A stretch of 64,000 nt of DNA, taken from the NCBI GenBank assembly GCA_938002965.1, contig CALKZY010000003.1, forward strand, positions 42,432 through 106,431. The letters run 5' to 3'. The notes beneath the pieces were generated by a model. That model did no database searches and was not told where the DNA came from. It was given only the letters and a program-made list of their open reading frames with translations. Numbering within the stretch: position 1 is the stretch's first letter; each line of letters begins with the position of its first letter. The position numbers and the translations under genes are program-made. This DNA is from an uncultured Acidimicrobiales bacterium. Its GTDB lineage: Bacteria; Actinomycetota; Acidimicrobiia; Acidimicrobiales; SZUA-35. This document shows positions 56,444 to 63,224 of the stretch, piece by piece.

Positions 56444-57499
56444 ATGGAGGCAATCGACTTCGAGACGCTTGAAGCAGACGCCTACCAAGTGATGTCTCCT
56501 GGCGCCGCAGCTTTTTGCGCTTGCGGGGCTGACGACGAGATTACTGTCAGCGACAATCAACGGTCTTGGCAGGACCTGCGGCTTCGACCCCACGCGTTGC
56601 GCGATGTCAGCAATATCGACCCCTCCACCAGAATCCTCGGACACCTCTGCTCTTTGCCAATCATGGTCGCGCCAATGGGTCGGCACATGCTGTTCCATGA
56701 CCATGGAGAGGAGGCAACAGCCGCAGGAGCAGCCGAAGCTGACGCCGTGTTTGCTCTGGCCACTAACTCCACGGTGAGCATCGAAGATGTTGCCGCTCAG
56801 CGAAAGTCCGCACCGCAGTGGTTCCAGCTCTACATCTCTCCTGAGCGTGCGGGTTTTTCAATGATGATTGGTCGCGCCGAGGAGGCTGGCTTTTCTACCG
56901 TCGTCCTCACTGTCGATCAGTCGATGTCCGGCTGGAGTCCCCGAGCAGCAGGTACCCCGATCGAACCGTCCGAACACATTCGTCATGTCAACCTCCCCGG
57001 AAGTCCCGTAGCGCGGACGAGCTATGACCCATCGATGCTCGACGGCCTCAGCTATCCGGCCACAATTGCGGACCTCGAATGGCTCGTCGGTCACACGTCG
57101 ATGGATGTCGTTGTGAAAGGCATTCTCCGTGCCGACGACGCAGTCCGATGCGCGGAAGTCGGAGCGAGAGGCATCGTCGTATCGAATCACGGCGGCCGTC
57201 ACCTCGACACGGTGATTGCCACAGCCGATGCGCTGCCCGAGATCGCTGAAGCTGTGAACGCGGACGTCGAGATCTACGTCGACGGTGGTATCCGGCGTGG
57301 TACCGATGTCTTCAAGGCGCTTGCGCTGGGCGCTGACGCCGTGCTTGTCGGCCGCCCGGCACTGTGGGGTCTAGCGGTTGGAGGCGGGAACGGAGTTACG
57401 CAAGTCCTCAATCACTTGCGGGGGGAACTCGTCAGGACGATGGGGCTATGTGGGGTTAGCACCCTCGGCGAGATCACATCCGACCTAGTAGCATCGTAG
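56444..57499 (+). CDS. FMN-dependent alpha-hydroxy acid oxidase/dehydrogenase
   Basis: A 351-residue TIM-barrel flavoenzyme of the lactate/glycolate oxidase family. PIMVAPMGRHMLFHDHGE corresponds to the N-terminal FMN region, PQWFQLYISPERA to the WFQLY motif, VVVKGILRADDAVRC carries the FMN-contacting Lys, VVSNHGGRHLDTV holds the catalytic His and substrate Arg, and IYVDGGIRRGTDVFKALALGA closes the phosphate site. It would oxidise a 2-hydroxy acid to the 2-keto acid. All key residues are present. The ATG at 56444 is well spaced from GAAGGAC. Confidence 0.88.
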   Translation: MEAIDFETLEADAYQVMSPGAAAFCACGADDEITVSDNQRSWQDLRLRPHALRDVSNIDPSTRILGHLCSLPIMVAPMGRHMLFHDHGEEATAAGAAEADAVFALATNSTVSIEDVAAQRKSAPQWFQLYISPERAGFSMMIGRAEEAGFSTVVLTVDQSMSGWSPRAAGTPIEPSEHIRHVNLPGSPVARTSYDPSMLDGLSYPATIADLEWLVGHTSMDVVVKGILRADDAVRCAEVGARGIVVSNHGGRHLDTVIATADALPEIAEAVNADVEIYVDGGIRRGTDVFKALALGADAVLVGRPALWGLAVGGGNGVTQVLNHLRGELVRTMGLCGVSTLGEITSDLVAS

Positions 57500-57552
57500 G
57501 CTTCCCCATCGAACGTTACGTTATGCTCCTCGGAGCGAGGGAGCTGCGCGTT

Positions 57553-58276
57553 CTAGAACAGGCCCTTAGTGGCTCCGCCGTCAACAGCGATGTTGACACC
57601 TTGGATGTGGCGGGCCTGTTGAGAACACAGGAAGGTAGCCATCGCCGCTACGTCTTCAGGTTCGCCGAATCGGCTTACGCCTTGCTTGGCCATGAGCTGT
57701 TGCTGGAACTCGTCAGCAGACATTCCGGCGGCCGCTCCGCGGTTTTCGAACATCGTTTTCATTCGATCGGTCAACGTTGGGCCGGGGAGAATCGAGTTCA
57801 CCGTGACCCCATCTTTCATGCCGAGGCCCGCCAGACCCTTGCTGAAGTTCGACATCGCCGCATTGACCGCACCGCCGATCATTGCGTCGGGTGCGGGGGT
57901 GCGAGCGAAGCCACCGTTGATGTTGAGTACTGAGCCCTGGCTTTCAACGAGCGCAGGCCACAAAGCTCGAGAAAGACGGACAGCGGCCCAGAATTTTAGA
58001 TCGAATCCAGACTGCCAGGCCTCGACCGAACGTGTCCTGCACGATCGAGGCTACGGATTCGCAGGCTTCGAGTGAGGTGAGGTCGAGCGCTGCCGTTTCG
58101 ATGCGGCGACCGGTCGAATTGCCGATCTCGGCAGCTGTATCTGCGAGGTCACTCTCCGTGCGGGCGATGAGGAGGCTGTCGCATCCTTGCTTCGCGAAGT
58201 CGAGCGCAATCGCTCGGCCGATCCCACGACTTCCGCCAGTGATTACCGCTACATTATCTTTCATTCCGTCGGCCAT
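57553..58276 (-). pseudogene. Short-chain dehydrogenase/reductase with internal deletion and frameshift
   Basis: The N-terminal part has VAVITGGSRGIGRAIAL and runs to IVQDTFGR; the C-terminal part, in another frame, starts VEAWQSGFDLKFWAAV and continues through ALVESQGSVLNINGG to GVNIAVDGGATKGLF. The segment expected between them (LDVLVNNAG and roughly 20 more residues) is missing, so the junction near 58019-58025 reflects loss of about 60-80 bp plus a frame change. The catalytic YxxxK region is also atypical (AAMSNFSKG). Two partial frames, 57553-57963 and 57944-58276, are what remains. Confidence 0.72.
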
Positions 58277-58300
58277 AGTTCGGCCCCTCTCGTAGTGATC

Positions 58301-58735
58301 CTACGCTCCAAATACCAGGCCACTCATGCCGCCAGCCAGTGGAGCGAGGCGAACGGCTCGATCGTGGGGCAGATCGAAACGCTTCGCACTGAGCCGGTTG
58401 GCGACAAACAAGATGATCACCGCCATCAACCCGATTCGCAGCATCGTCTCGGACAGCACCGACAGCAGTGCGGTGCCAACGACCGCGCCAATTGTTGTTG
58501 CGACCAGGAAGCGAGGCAGGGTCGGCGATTCTCGACGCGCCTGCCGCAACGACCAGAAGATCGAAGCATTCACCGTTACGTTCGGTATCGCGGCCACGGC
58601 GATGGCGTCGGCGACATCGACGAAGAGGGCCATCACCGGCACGACCAGCATCGGAAAGCCGGTACCAGTCACGGCCTTTATGAAAGCAGAGACGATGGCT
58701 GCGACGGTCACCACAGCGAGCTCAGCGCTGCTCAC
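58301..58735 (-). pseudogene. TauE/SafE (TSUP) family membrane protein, N-terminal half only
   Basis: A 144-residue frame with four hydrophobic segments. The N-terminal VSAFIKAVTGTGFPMLVVPV and the repeat-like PLAGGMSGLVFGA end resemble TSUP/TauE-SafE anion exporters, which normally have about 250 residues and two such repeats. The second half is missing: the frame stops at 58301, directly in the leader of the damaged SDR gene. The gene is probably truncated by a deletion that joined it to the SDR gene's upstream region, in the same stretch that lost part of the SDR. Confidence 0.65.
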
Positions 58736-58977
58736 GTTGACGCCTTGGCGGCTCTAGCGCAGCATCGTGCGATGGAAGCGGGCTTTCCTCCATGTGGCAC
58801 CATAGCCTCGCCCGCTGGCAGGAGGCCTGACACGAGGGGCGGTTCGCTTGTGCGGCGCGGGCGTCGAGAAGCTCAGGTAAGACCTTGCCCCGCTGGCCCA
58901 AGCGTTGCTGAACCAGCTGCCTGAGTTTTAGGGCTTCGACCAGGGTGGTCGAACCATGATTCGCTTCCGGGCCATGG
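58736..58977. other. Intergenic stretch with an unassigned open frame
   Basis: About 240 bp between the CooC-like gene and the TauE/SafE fragment. On the minus strand one frame is open through most of it and encodes a Leu/Gln/Arg-rich sequence (LVEALKLRQLVQQRLG...VLPELLDARAA), but it has no convincing start codon and no recognised family. It may be a remnant. No hairpin terminator was found. Confidence 0.3.
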
Positions 58978-59706
58978 TCAGCTGAACAGCCTGCGGCCGA
59001 GTTCTGCTATGGCGGCAATCGCCGGAGCCTCAGGGTCGAGATCGATTGGAGACATGCCCTTCCGATCGGCGTCGGTCACGACCGGGTCAGCGGGAATCGT
59101 TACCACATTGAACTCAGAGAACGTCGACCGCACTCGCGCGTCATCGTCACCGTTGGCAATCTTGTTCGCCACGATGGTGATTTCACCCTGCTCTTGTTCG
59201 GTGGCGACGCGAACGGCTCGCATCCCTACGTCCATCGAGCGTGGGGTCGGTTCTACGATCACGAGCGTTTGTTCGACCGCTTGTTCTGGCAAACGAGTCA
59301 GGGTGCCGATCCCGGCTTCGAGGTCAGCCACGATGATTGTCTCTGTGTGAGGTACGGAGCTGAGCAACTGCTCAGCGGAAAGTCCACATCAAGGTCAATC
59401 GGGTTCGGGGTTGTCGATGCGGTTGACAACCGTGAGCCGAACGCCATCTGGAGCATCGACGCCGTAGCTGTCGAGAATGTCCGCCCACGTGTGGGCATGT
59501 GCTTGTTCGCCTTCGTCGATCTGGTCGCGCAACGACAACAGACGTTCGGTTTCCAGGTCACCGACGCCTAGCGACAGTCCTAGATTCGGGTTTGTATCGC
59601 AGTCCAAGCCGACTACACGGTGGCCTGCCTGGGCGAGGGTGCGAGCCAAAACGCCACTTACCGAGGTCTTGCCCGACCCTCCTTTTCCAACAACTGCGAC
59701 TCTCAT
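58978..59706 (-). CDS. CooC-like nickel-insertion P-loop ATPase, predicted double selenoprotein (UxU)
   Basis: A MinD/CooC-type ATPase starting RVAVVGKGGSGKTSVSG (deviant Walker A with signature Lys), then VVGLDCDTNPNLGLSLG (switch I) and IIVADLEAGIGTL (Walker B). In CooC proteins a CxC motif at the dimer interface binds nickel. Here the frame reads NRIDNPEPD-UGA-Pro-UGA-CysGly, then LSAEQLLSSVPHTE and on to a TGA at 58978-58980: 242 residues. The UGA codons (59395-59397, 59389-59391) are residues 104 and 106. A paralogue at 63225 has Cys at 103 and 105 (GCTCGG) in the same place. A perfect hairpin follows. The simplest reading is Sec-Pro-Sec replacing CxC. It is the last gene of the DsrE-like/CooC/CooC operon, 20 bp after the preceding gene. 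Confidence 0.85.
59359..59376 (-). promoter_or_regulatory. Candidate bacterial SECIS hairpin (CooC-like gene)
   Basis: On the mRNA strand GCUGAGC-AGUU-GCUCAGC forms a perfect 7-bp stem with a tetraloop that has G at position 2. The stem starts 12 nt after the second UGA and the loop 20 nt after it (26 nt after the first), the spacing expected for SelB-dependent read-through. One hairpin may serve both UGA codons. Confidence 0.78.
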
Positions 59707-59726
59707 ACGATCCTGTCTGTCGACCT

Positions 59727-60488
59727 TCAGCTCTCTGCATCGTAGGTCGATTCGACCTCTTCGACGAGTCGTTCCACCGCATCTGCGAATGGGCCGGGAC
59801 CTTCGTCTAGCGGTGCCACCGCCCGTTTGTCTGCTGCAGCGATGGCAGCATCGTCAGGAATGGCACCAATCAACGGACGGTCTAAGGCTTGTTGAATTCT
59901 GTGGATGTCATCTCCATCGGTGACTCGGTTCGCCACGACCACGACATGCTCGGGCGCCCAATCGGCCTTGGTGATGTTGCGCAATCGCTTGGCCACCTGG
60001 ATGGACTTGGGGGTCGGCTCAACGACCAGGGCAAGGACATCGGCATATTTCGCCCAACCAAACATTGCTTGCCGCGTCCCGCCCGGAAGGTCTCCGATCA
60101 CGTTCCATGCTGTCGGATCCATTTCTCGGACAACCTGACTCCAGGCGTGTTGACCGCGCTGCAGTGTCGACCAGTGACCCCAGCTGTTGCCGAACTGTAG
60201 ATATCGCACTCCGTCGGGGCCCCGTGTTGCGTAGTCGCTAATGAATTGACCGGCGTCCAAGCCGGGCCGCAAAATCCAGCGCGGTCCACCATCGGGTCCC
60301 TCAACGACCACATCGTCAGGGGTCGGTCGGTCGGTAACAGCGATGCCGAGTGAGTAGGCCATGCCTGGTAATGGGTCGGAGTCAACGGCAAGCACCGGTC
60401 GATCTCGCCGCGCCAGTAAACGAGCGAAACTTCCCGAGATCGTCGACTTGCCTGATCCACCCTTGCCTGCGAACGCGATCCTGATCAT
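59727..60488 (-). CDS. CooC/MinD-type P-loop ATPase without CxC motif
   Basis: A 253-residue ATPase: MIRIAFAGKGGSGKSTISGSF (deviant Walker A), PVLAVDSDPLPGMAYSLG (switch), WNVIGDLPGGTRQA (Walker B region) and VVEPTPKSIQVAKRL, all like CooC. The CxC segment is not present; the region that should hold it reads FGNSWGHWSTLQRG. It may therefore act as a partner subunit or a maturation ATPase that does not bind metal through Cys. The start shares 4 nt (ATGA) with the stop of the DsrE-like gene, and the CooC(UxU) gene follows after 20 bp, so the three are one operon. Confidence 0.82.
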   Translation of the reverse strand: MIRIAFAGKGGSGKSTISGSFARLLARRDRPVLAVDSDPLPGMAYSLGIAVTDRPTPDDVVVEGPDGGPRWILRPGLDAGQFISDYATRGPDGVRYLQFGNSWGHWSTLQRGQHAWSQVVREMDPTAWNVIGDLPGGTRQAMFGWAKYADVLALVVEPTPKSIQVAKRLRNITKADWAPEHVVVVANRVTDGDDIHRIQQALDRPLIGAIPDDAAIAAADKRAVAPLDEGPGPFADAVERLVEEVESTYDAES

Positions 60489-60850
60489 CCGACGTAGATG
60501 AACTCGGACGTACCTTGAGCCGTCTCGGTCAGAATCTCGGCCAGCGTTCGGAAATAGCCACCGATTTGAGCTGCGTCTTCGGATGACACCCCACGGGCGT
60601 CGCTGGAGAATGGTCAAAGAGAGACTTCAAAGGGGGCATCGAGCGATTCACGAATTTTGTTTCGTATCAGATCCCCTGCTTCGTCTGCCGGAAGGGTGTC
60701 GGTATCGGTCAGGTCGACGGCCGGTCCAGCCAGACGCACCTCCGCCTCAATTCCGCTCGAGGCCGCCACGTTTGCAAAGTGGTAGGCACGGAAGAACGCG
60801 CCGGTATCGGTTCGAGGGTCGGCACTGCAGAAGAAGACCAGTTTTCGCAC
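60485..60850 (-). CDS. DsrE-like protein, predicted selenoprotein
   Basis: From a GTG at 60850 the frame reads RKLVFFCSADPRTDTGAFF, a DsrE/TusD-like opening strand and loop, continues with AYHFANVAASSGIEAEVRLAG, and reaches FEVSL-UGA-PFSSDARGVS at codon 79. It then runs on in frame (SEDAAQIGGYFRTLAEIL...EFIYVG) to a TGA at 60485-60487: 121 residues, normal for the family. TusD and DsrE carry their sulfur-binding Cys near residue 78, so the UGA (60614-60616) sits where the active thiol is expected. Sec-containing DsrE-like proteins are known from other bacteria. A strong hairpin follows the UGA. The stop overlaps the next gene's start (ATGA). It would bind or transfer sulfur or selenium. Confidence 0.83.
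60585..60601 (-). promoter_or_regulatory. Candidate bacterial SECIS hairpin (DsrE-like gene)
   Basis: On the mRNA strand GACGCCC-GUG-GGGUGUC forms a 7-bp stem (one G-U pair) with a 3-nt loop starting with G. It begins 12 nt after the UGA and the loop 20 nt after it, the same spacing and stem length as in the CooC(UxU) gene of the same operon. Confidence 0.75.
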
Positions 60851-60937
60851 CTCACTACAATTGACGATTAGAGCGAACGATGCAACTAATTGCCCCCAGA
60901 GCTAGCTGACCCTCGCAGAGGGGTGCACACTGGCTTG
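60851..60937. promoter_or_regulatory. Divergent promoter region of the DsrE/CooC operon and hypF
   Basis: About 87 bp separate the GTG start of the DsrE-like gene from the likely GTG start of hypF. Promoters for both directions must lie here or extend into the genes. AT-rich hexamers are visible (for example TAATTG and CAATTG) but no confident -35/-10 pair. Shared control of the two units is likely from the arrangement. Confidence 0.4.
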
Positions 60938-63160
60938 GTGAGCGAGACGACACGCCTGACGGTTGAGATCACGGGGACCGTTCAGGGAGTGGGATTTCGG
61001 CCGTTCGTGTTCGGTGTGGCTTCATCGCTGGGTCTCGCTGGACACGTAACCAACGCCGGGGCACGAGTGCTCTGCGTTGTCGAAGGCGATGAGGCGGCAT
61101 GCCAGACCTTCGTTCGACGAGTCCAAGACGACGTCCCCAGCCTTGCCGATGTTCACCATGTCAGCGTCACAGCCTCTGAACCCCAGGGCGCAAGTGGGTT
61201 TGTGATCGTGGAGAGTCAACAGGTGGATCAGCAGCGGTCGATGGCGATCCCGCCTGATGTGGCCACTTGTCCGCCGTGCCTTGAAGAGGCCCAGGACCCT
61301 GCCGATCGGCGCCACGACTACCCCTTCATCTGTTGCACCGCCTGTGGTCCTCGATACAGCGTTGTCCGTGACCTTCCCTATGACCGGTCCAACACGTCGA
61401 TGGCCGCGTTCAACCTTTGCCCTCAATGCCGGGCTGAGTATGAGGACCCTCTTGACCGCCGCTTTCACGCCCAAGCGACATCATGTGTCAGCTGTGGGCC
61501 GCGGCTCACCGGACCCACGGTCGACCAAACGGTTGGGGCGCTGCTGGCTGGTTCGATCGTTGCGGTGAAGGGGCTCGGCGGCTACCAGCTTCTCTGCCGA
61601 GCCGATGATGCCGAGACGGTGCAACGGCTTCGTGACCGCAAGCACCGACCAAGCAAACCGTTTGCCTTGCTGGTCGACTCGATAGAGATGGCTGAGCAGC
61701 TAGTGGAATTGCAAGAAGCTGGGCGAGCAGCTCTGGAGTCACCCGAAGCCCCAATTGTGCTTGCCCGAGCACTCCCATCGAACGGTGTCGCGGCAGCCGT
61801 CGCCCCCCAGACCTCGCTGTTGGGCCTGATGCTGCCTGCCTCGAATCTGCACGCCATGGTGGCAACCAGGGTTGGGGTTCCCCTGGTTTGTACCAGCGGG
61901 AATCGGTCAAACGAGCCGATCGTAATCGACGACGCTCGTGCCGCTGAATCGTTCACCGGTATCGCCGATCTCGTGTTGAAACACGAGCGACCCATAGAAC
62001 GACGGGCCGATGACTCTGTCGGGCAAGTTGTCGCCGGGGAGTTCCGGCTTCTTCGTAGGGCACGGGGTTACGCTCCCCGGTCGGTACCGCTGTCGAGCGC
62101 TGGGCCGACAGTGCTCGGTGTAGGGGCCGAGCTGAAGAACACGACTTGTCTCGCCGTAGGCGACCGGGCGTCGCTCTCGGTGCACCTGGGTGACCTCGAG
62201 AGTCCGGCGACGCTGGCGGCGTTTGAGGCCACAGTTGCTGATCAGATTGCCTTCTCCGCCGCCGATGTTGCCCTCGTGGTGCACGATCTTCATCCGGAGT
62301 ATCTGTCGTCGAAGTTCGCCGCAAGCCAGGACATTGCTCCGTCGCTGGCCGTGCAGCATCACCATGCCCACTTGGTCTCGTGCCTGGTCGAGAACCGGTA
62401 CGAGGGGCCGGCTATCGGCGTCGTGTTTGATGGGCTGGGTTGGGGCGAAGATGGGACGGCCTGGGGCGGCGAATTCCTGGTTGGTGATGCTCATCGGTAC
62501 GACCGGGCCAGCTTCTTGAGGCCAGTGGCCATGCCCGGCGGGCCAGCAGCGGTCCGTGAGCCGTGGCGGATGGCAGTTGCCCACTGCGTCGCCACCTTCG
62601 GAGACGTGCCTGCGCCGGTTCGCGCACTGTTTGGTGAACGCCCGGTCGATGCGGTCATCCAACTGTGTGCCGATCCGGCAACGCTGCAAACGTCGTCGAT
62701 CGGCCGCCTATTCGACGCTGTCGCCGCGTTGTGTGGCCTTTCCGACGCTGTCTCCTATGAGGGCGAGGCTGCCATGGCTCTCGAGTCTCTCGCCGCCGGT
62801 GCGGCGGGAACCGAACCGGGCTACGCCTGGAGAGGCACCGACCCGTCCGACGTAGTGCGAGGCGTCATCGGCGATCTCGATTCTGGAGTGGACCGGGCAA
62901 CTGTCGCCCTTCGCTTTCACCGATCTGTCGCCACCTTTGTTGTGGACACTTGTTCGCAAATAGCGGGCGAGACTGGGCTCGACACTGTTGCGTTGAGCGG
63001 CGGAGTGTTCCAGAACGGACTGCTGGTTGAGCGGGCTCTACCAATGCTGCGGAACGCTGGATTGCATGTGTTGCAACACAAGGTGATCCCCCCGAATGAC
63101 GGCGGCATTTCGCTGGGGCAGGTCGCCATCGGCCGCGCCGCCCTTGCCAGTGGCCAATGA
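60938..63160 (+). CDS. hypF: Carbamoyltransferase HypF, [NiFe]-hydrogenase maturation
   Basis: A 740-residue HypF with all domains: acylphosphatase-like (VQGVGFRPFVFGVA near residue 13), two zinc-finger halves (CPPCLEE...CCTACGPR and CPQCRAEY...CVSCGPR), a YrdC-like domain (RKHRPSKPFALLVDS; CTSGNRSNEP) and a Kae1-like domain (VQHHHAHLVSCL; DGLGWGEDGTAWGGEF; ALSGGVFQNGLLVE). HypF transfers the carbamoyl group that becomes the CN ligands of the hydrogenase iron. GTG 60938 is chosen because it places the acylphosphatase motif at the usual distance from the start; TTG 60890 and GTG 60923 are alternatives. No hydrogenase subunit genes are in the window, so they are expected beyond the right edge or elsewhere. 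A third CooC-like gene follows. Confidence 0.93.
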   Translation: MSETTRLTVEITGTVQGVGFRPFVFGVASSLGLAGHVTNAGARVLCVVEGDEAACQTFVRRVQDDVPSLADVHHVSVTASEPQGASGFVIVESQQVDQQRSMAIPPDVATCPPCLEEAQDPADRRHDYPFICCTACGPRYSVVRDLPYDRSNTSMAAFNLCPQCRAEYEDPLDRRFHAQATSCVSCGPRLTGPTVDQTVGALLAGSIVAVKGLGGYQLLCRADDAETVQRLRDRKHRPSKPFALLVDSIEMAEQLVELQEAGRAALESPEAPIVLARALPSNGVAAAVAPQTSLLGLMLPASNLHAMVATRVGVPLVCTSGNRSNEPIVIDDARAAESFTGIADLVLKHERPIERRADDSVGQVVAGEFRLLRRARGYAPRSVPLSSAGPTVLGVGAELKNTTCLAVGDRASLSVHLGDLESPATLAAFEATVADQIAFSAADVALVVHDLHPEYLSSKFAASQDIAPSLAVQHHHAHLVSCLVENRYEGPAIGVVFDGLGWGEDGTAWGGEFLVGDAHRYDRASFLRPVAMPGGPAAVREPWRMAVAHCVATFGDVPAPVRALFGERPVDAVIQLCADPATLQTSSIGRLFDAVAALCGLSDAVSYEGEAAMALESLAAGAAGTEPGYAWRGTDPSDVVRGVIGDLDSGVDRATVALRFHRSVATFVVDTCSQIAGETGLDTVALSGGVFQNGLLVERALPMLRNAGLHVLQHKVIPPNDGGISLGQVAIGRAALASGQ

Positions 63161-63166
63161 CATAAG

Positions 63167-63196
63167 CACAGCGCAGGTAAACACAGCACAGGTAAA
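63167..63196. repeat. 15-nt tandem repeat, two copies, in the hypF-CooC gap
   Basis: CACAGCGCAGGTAAA (63167-63181) is followed directly by CACAGCACAGGTAAA (63182-63196), with one mismatch. The pair lies in the 64-bp gap between hypF and the next gene. It could be a duplicated binding site or a slippage product. Confidence 0.8.
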
Positions 63197-63224
63197 GTGT
63201 GGCGAAACGAATTCAGGGGATGGC

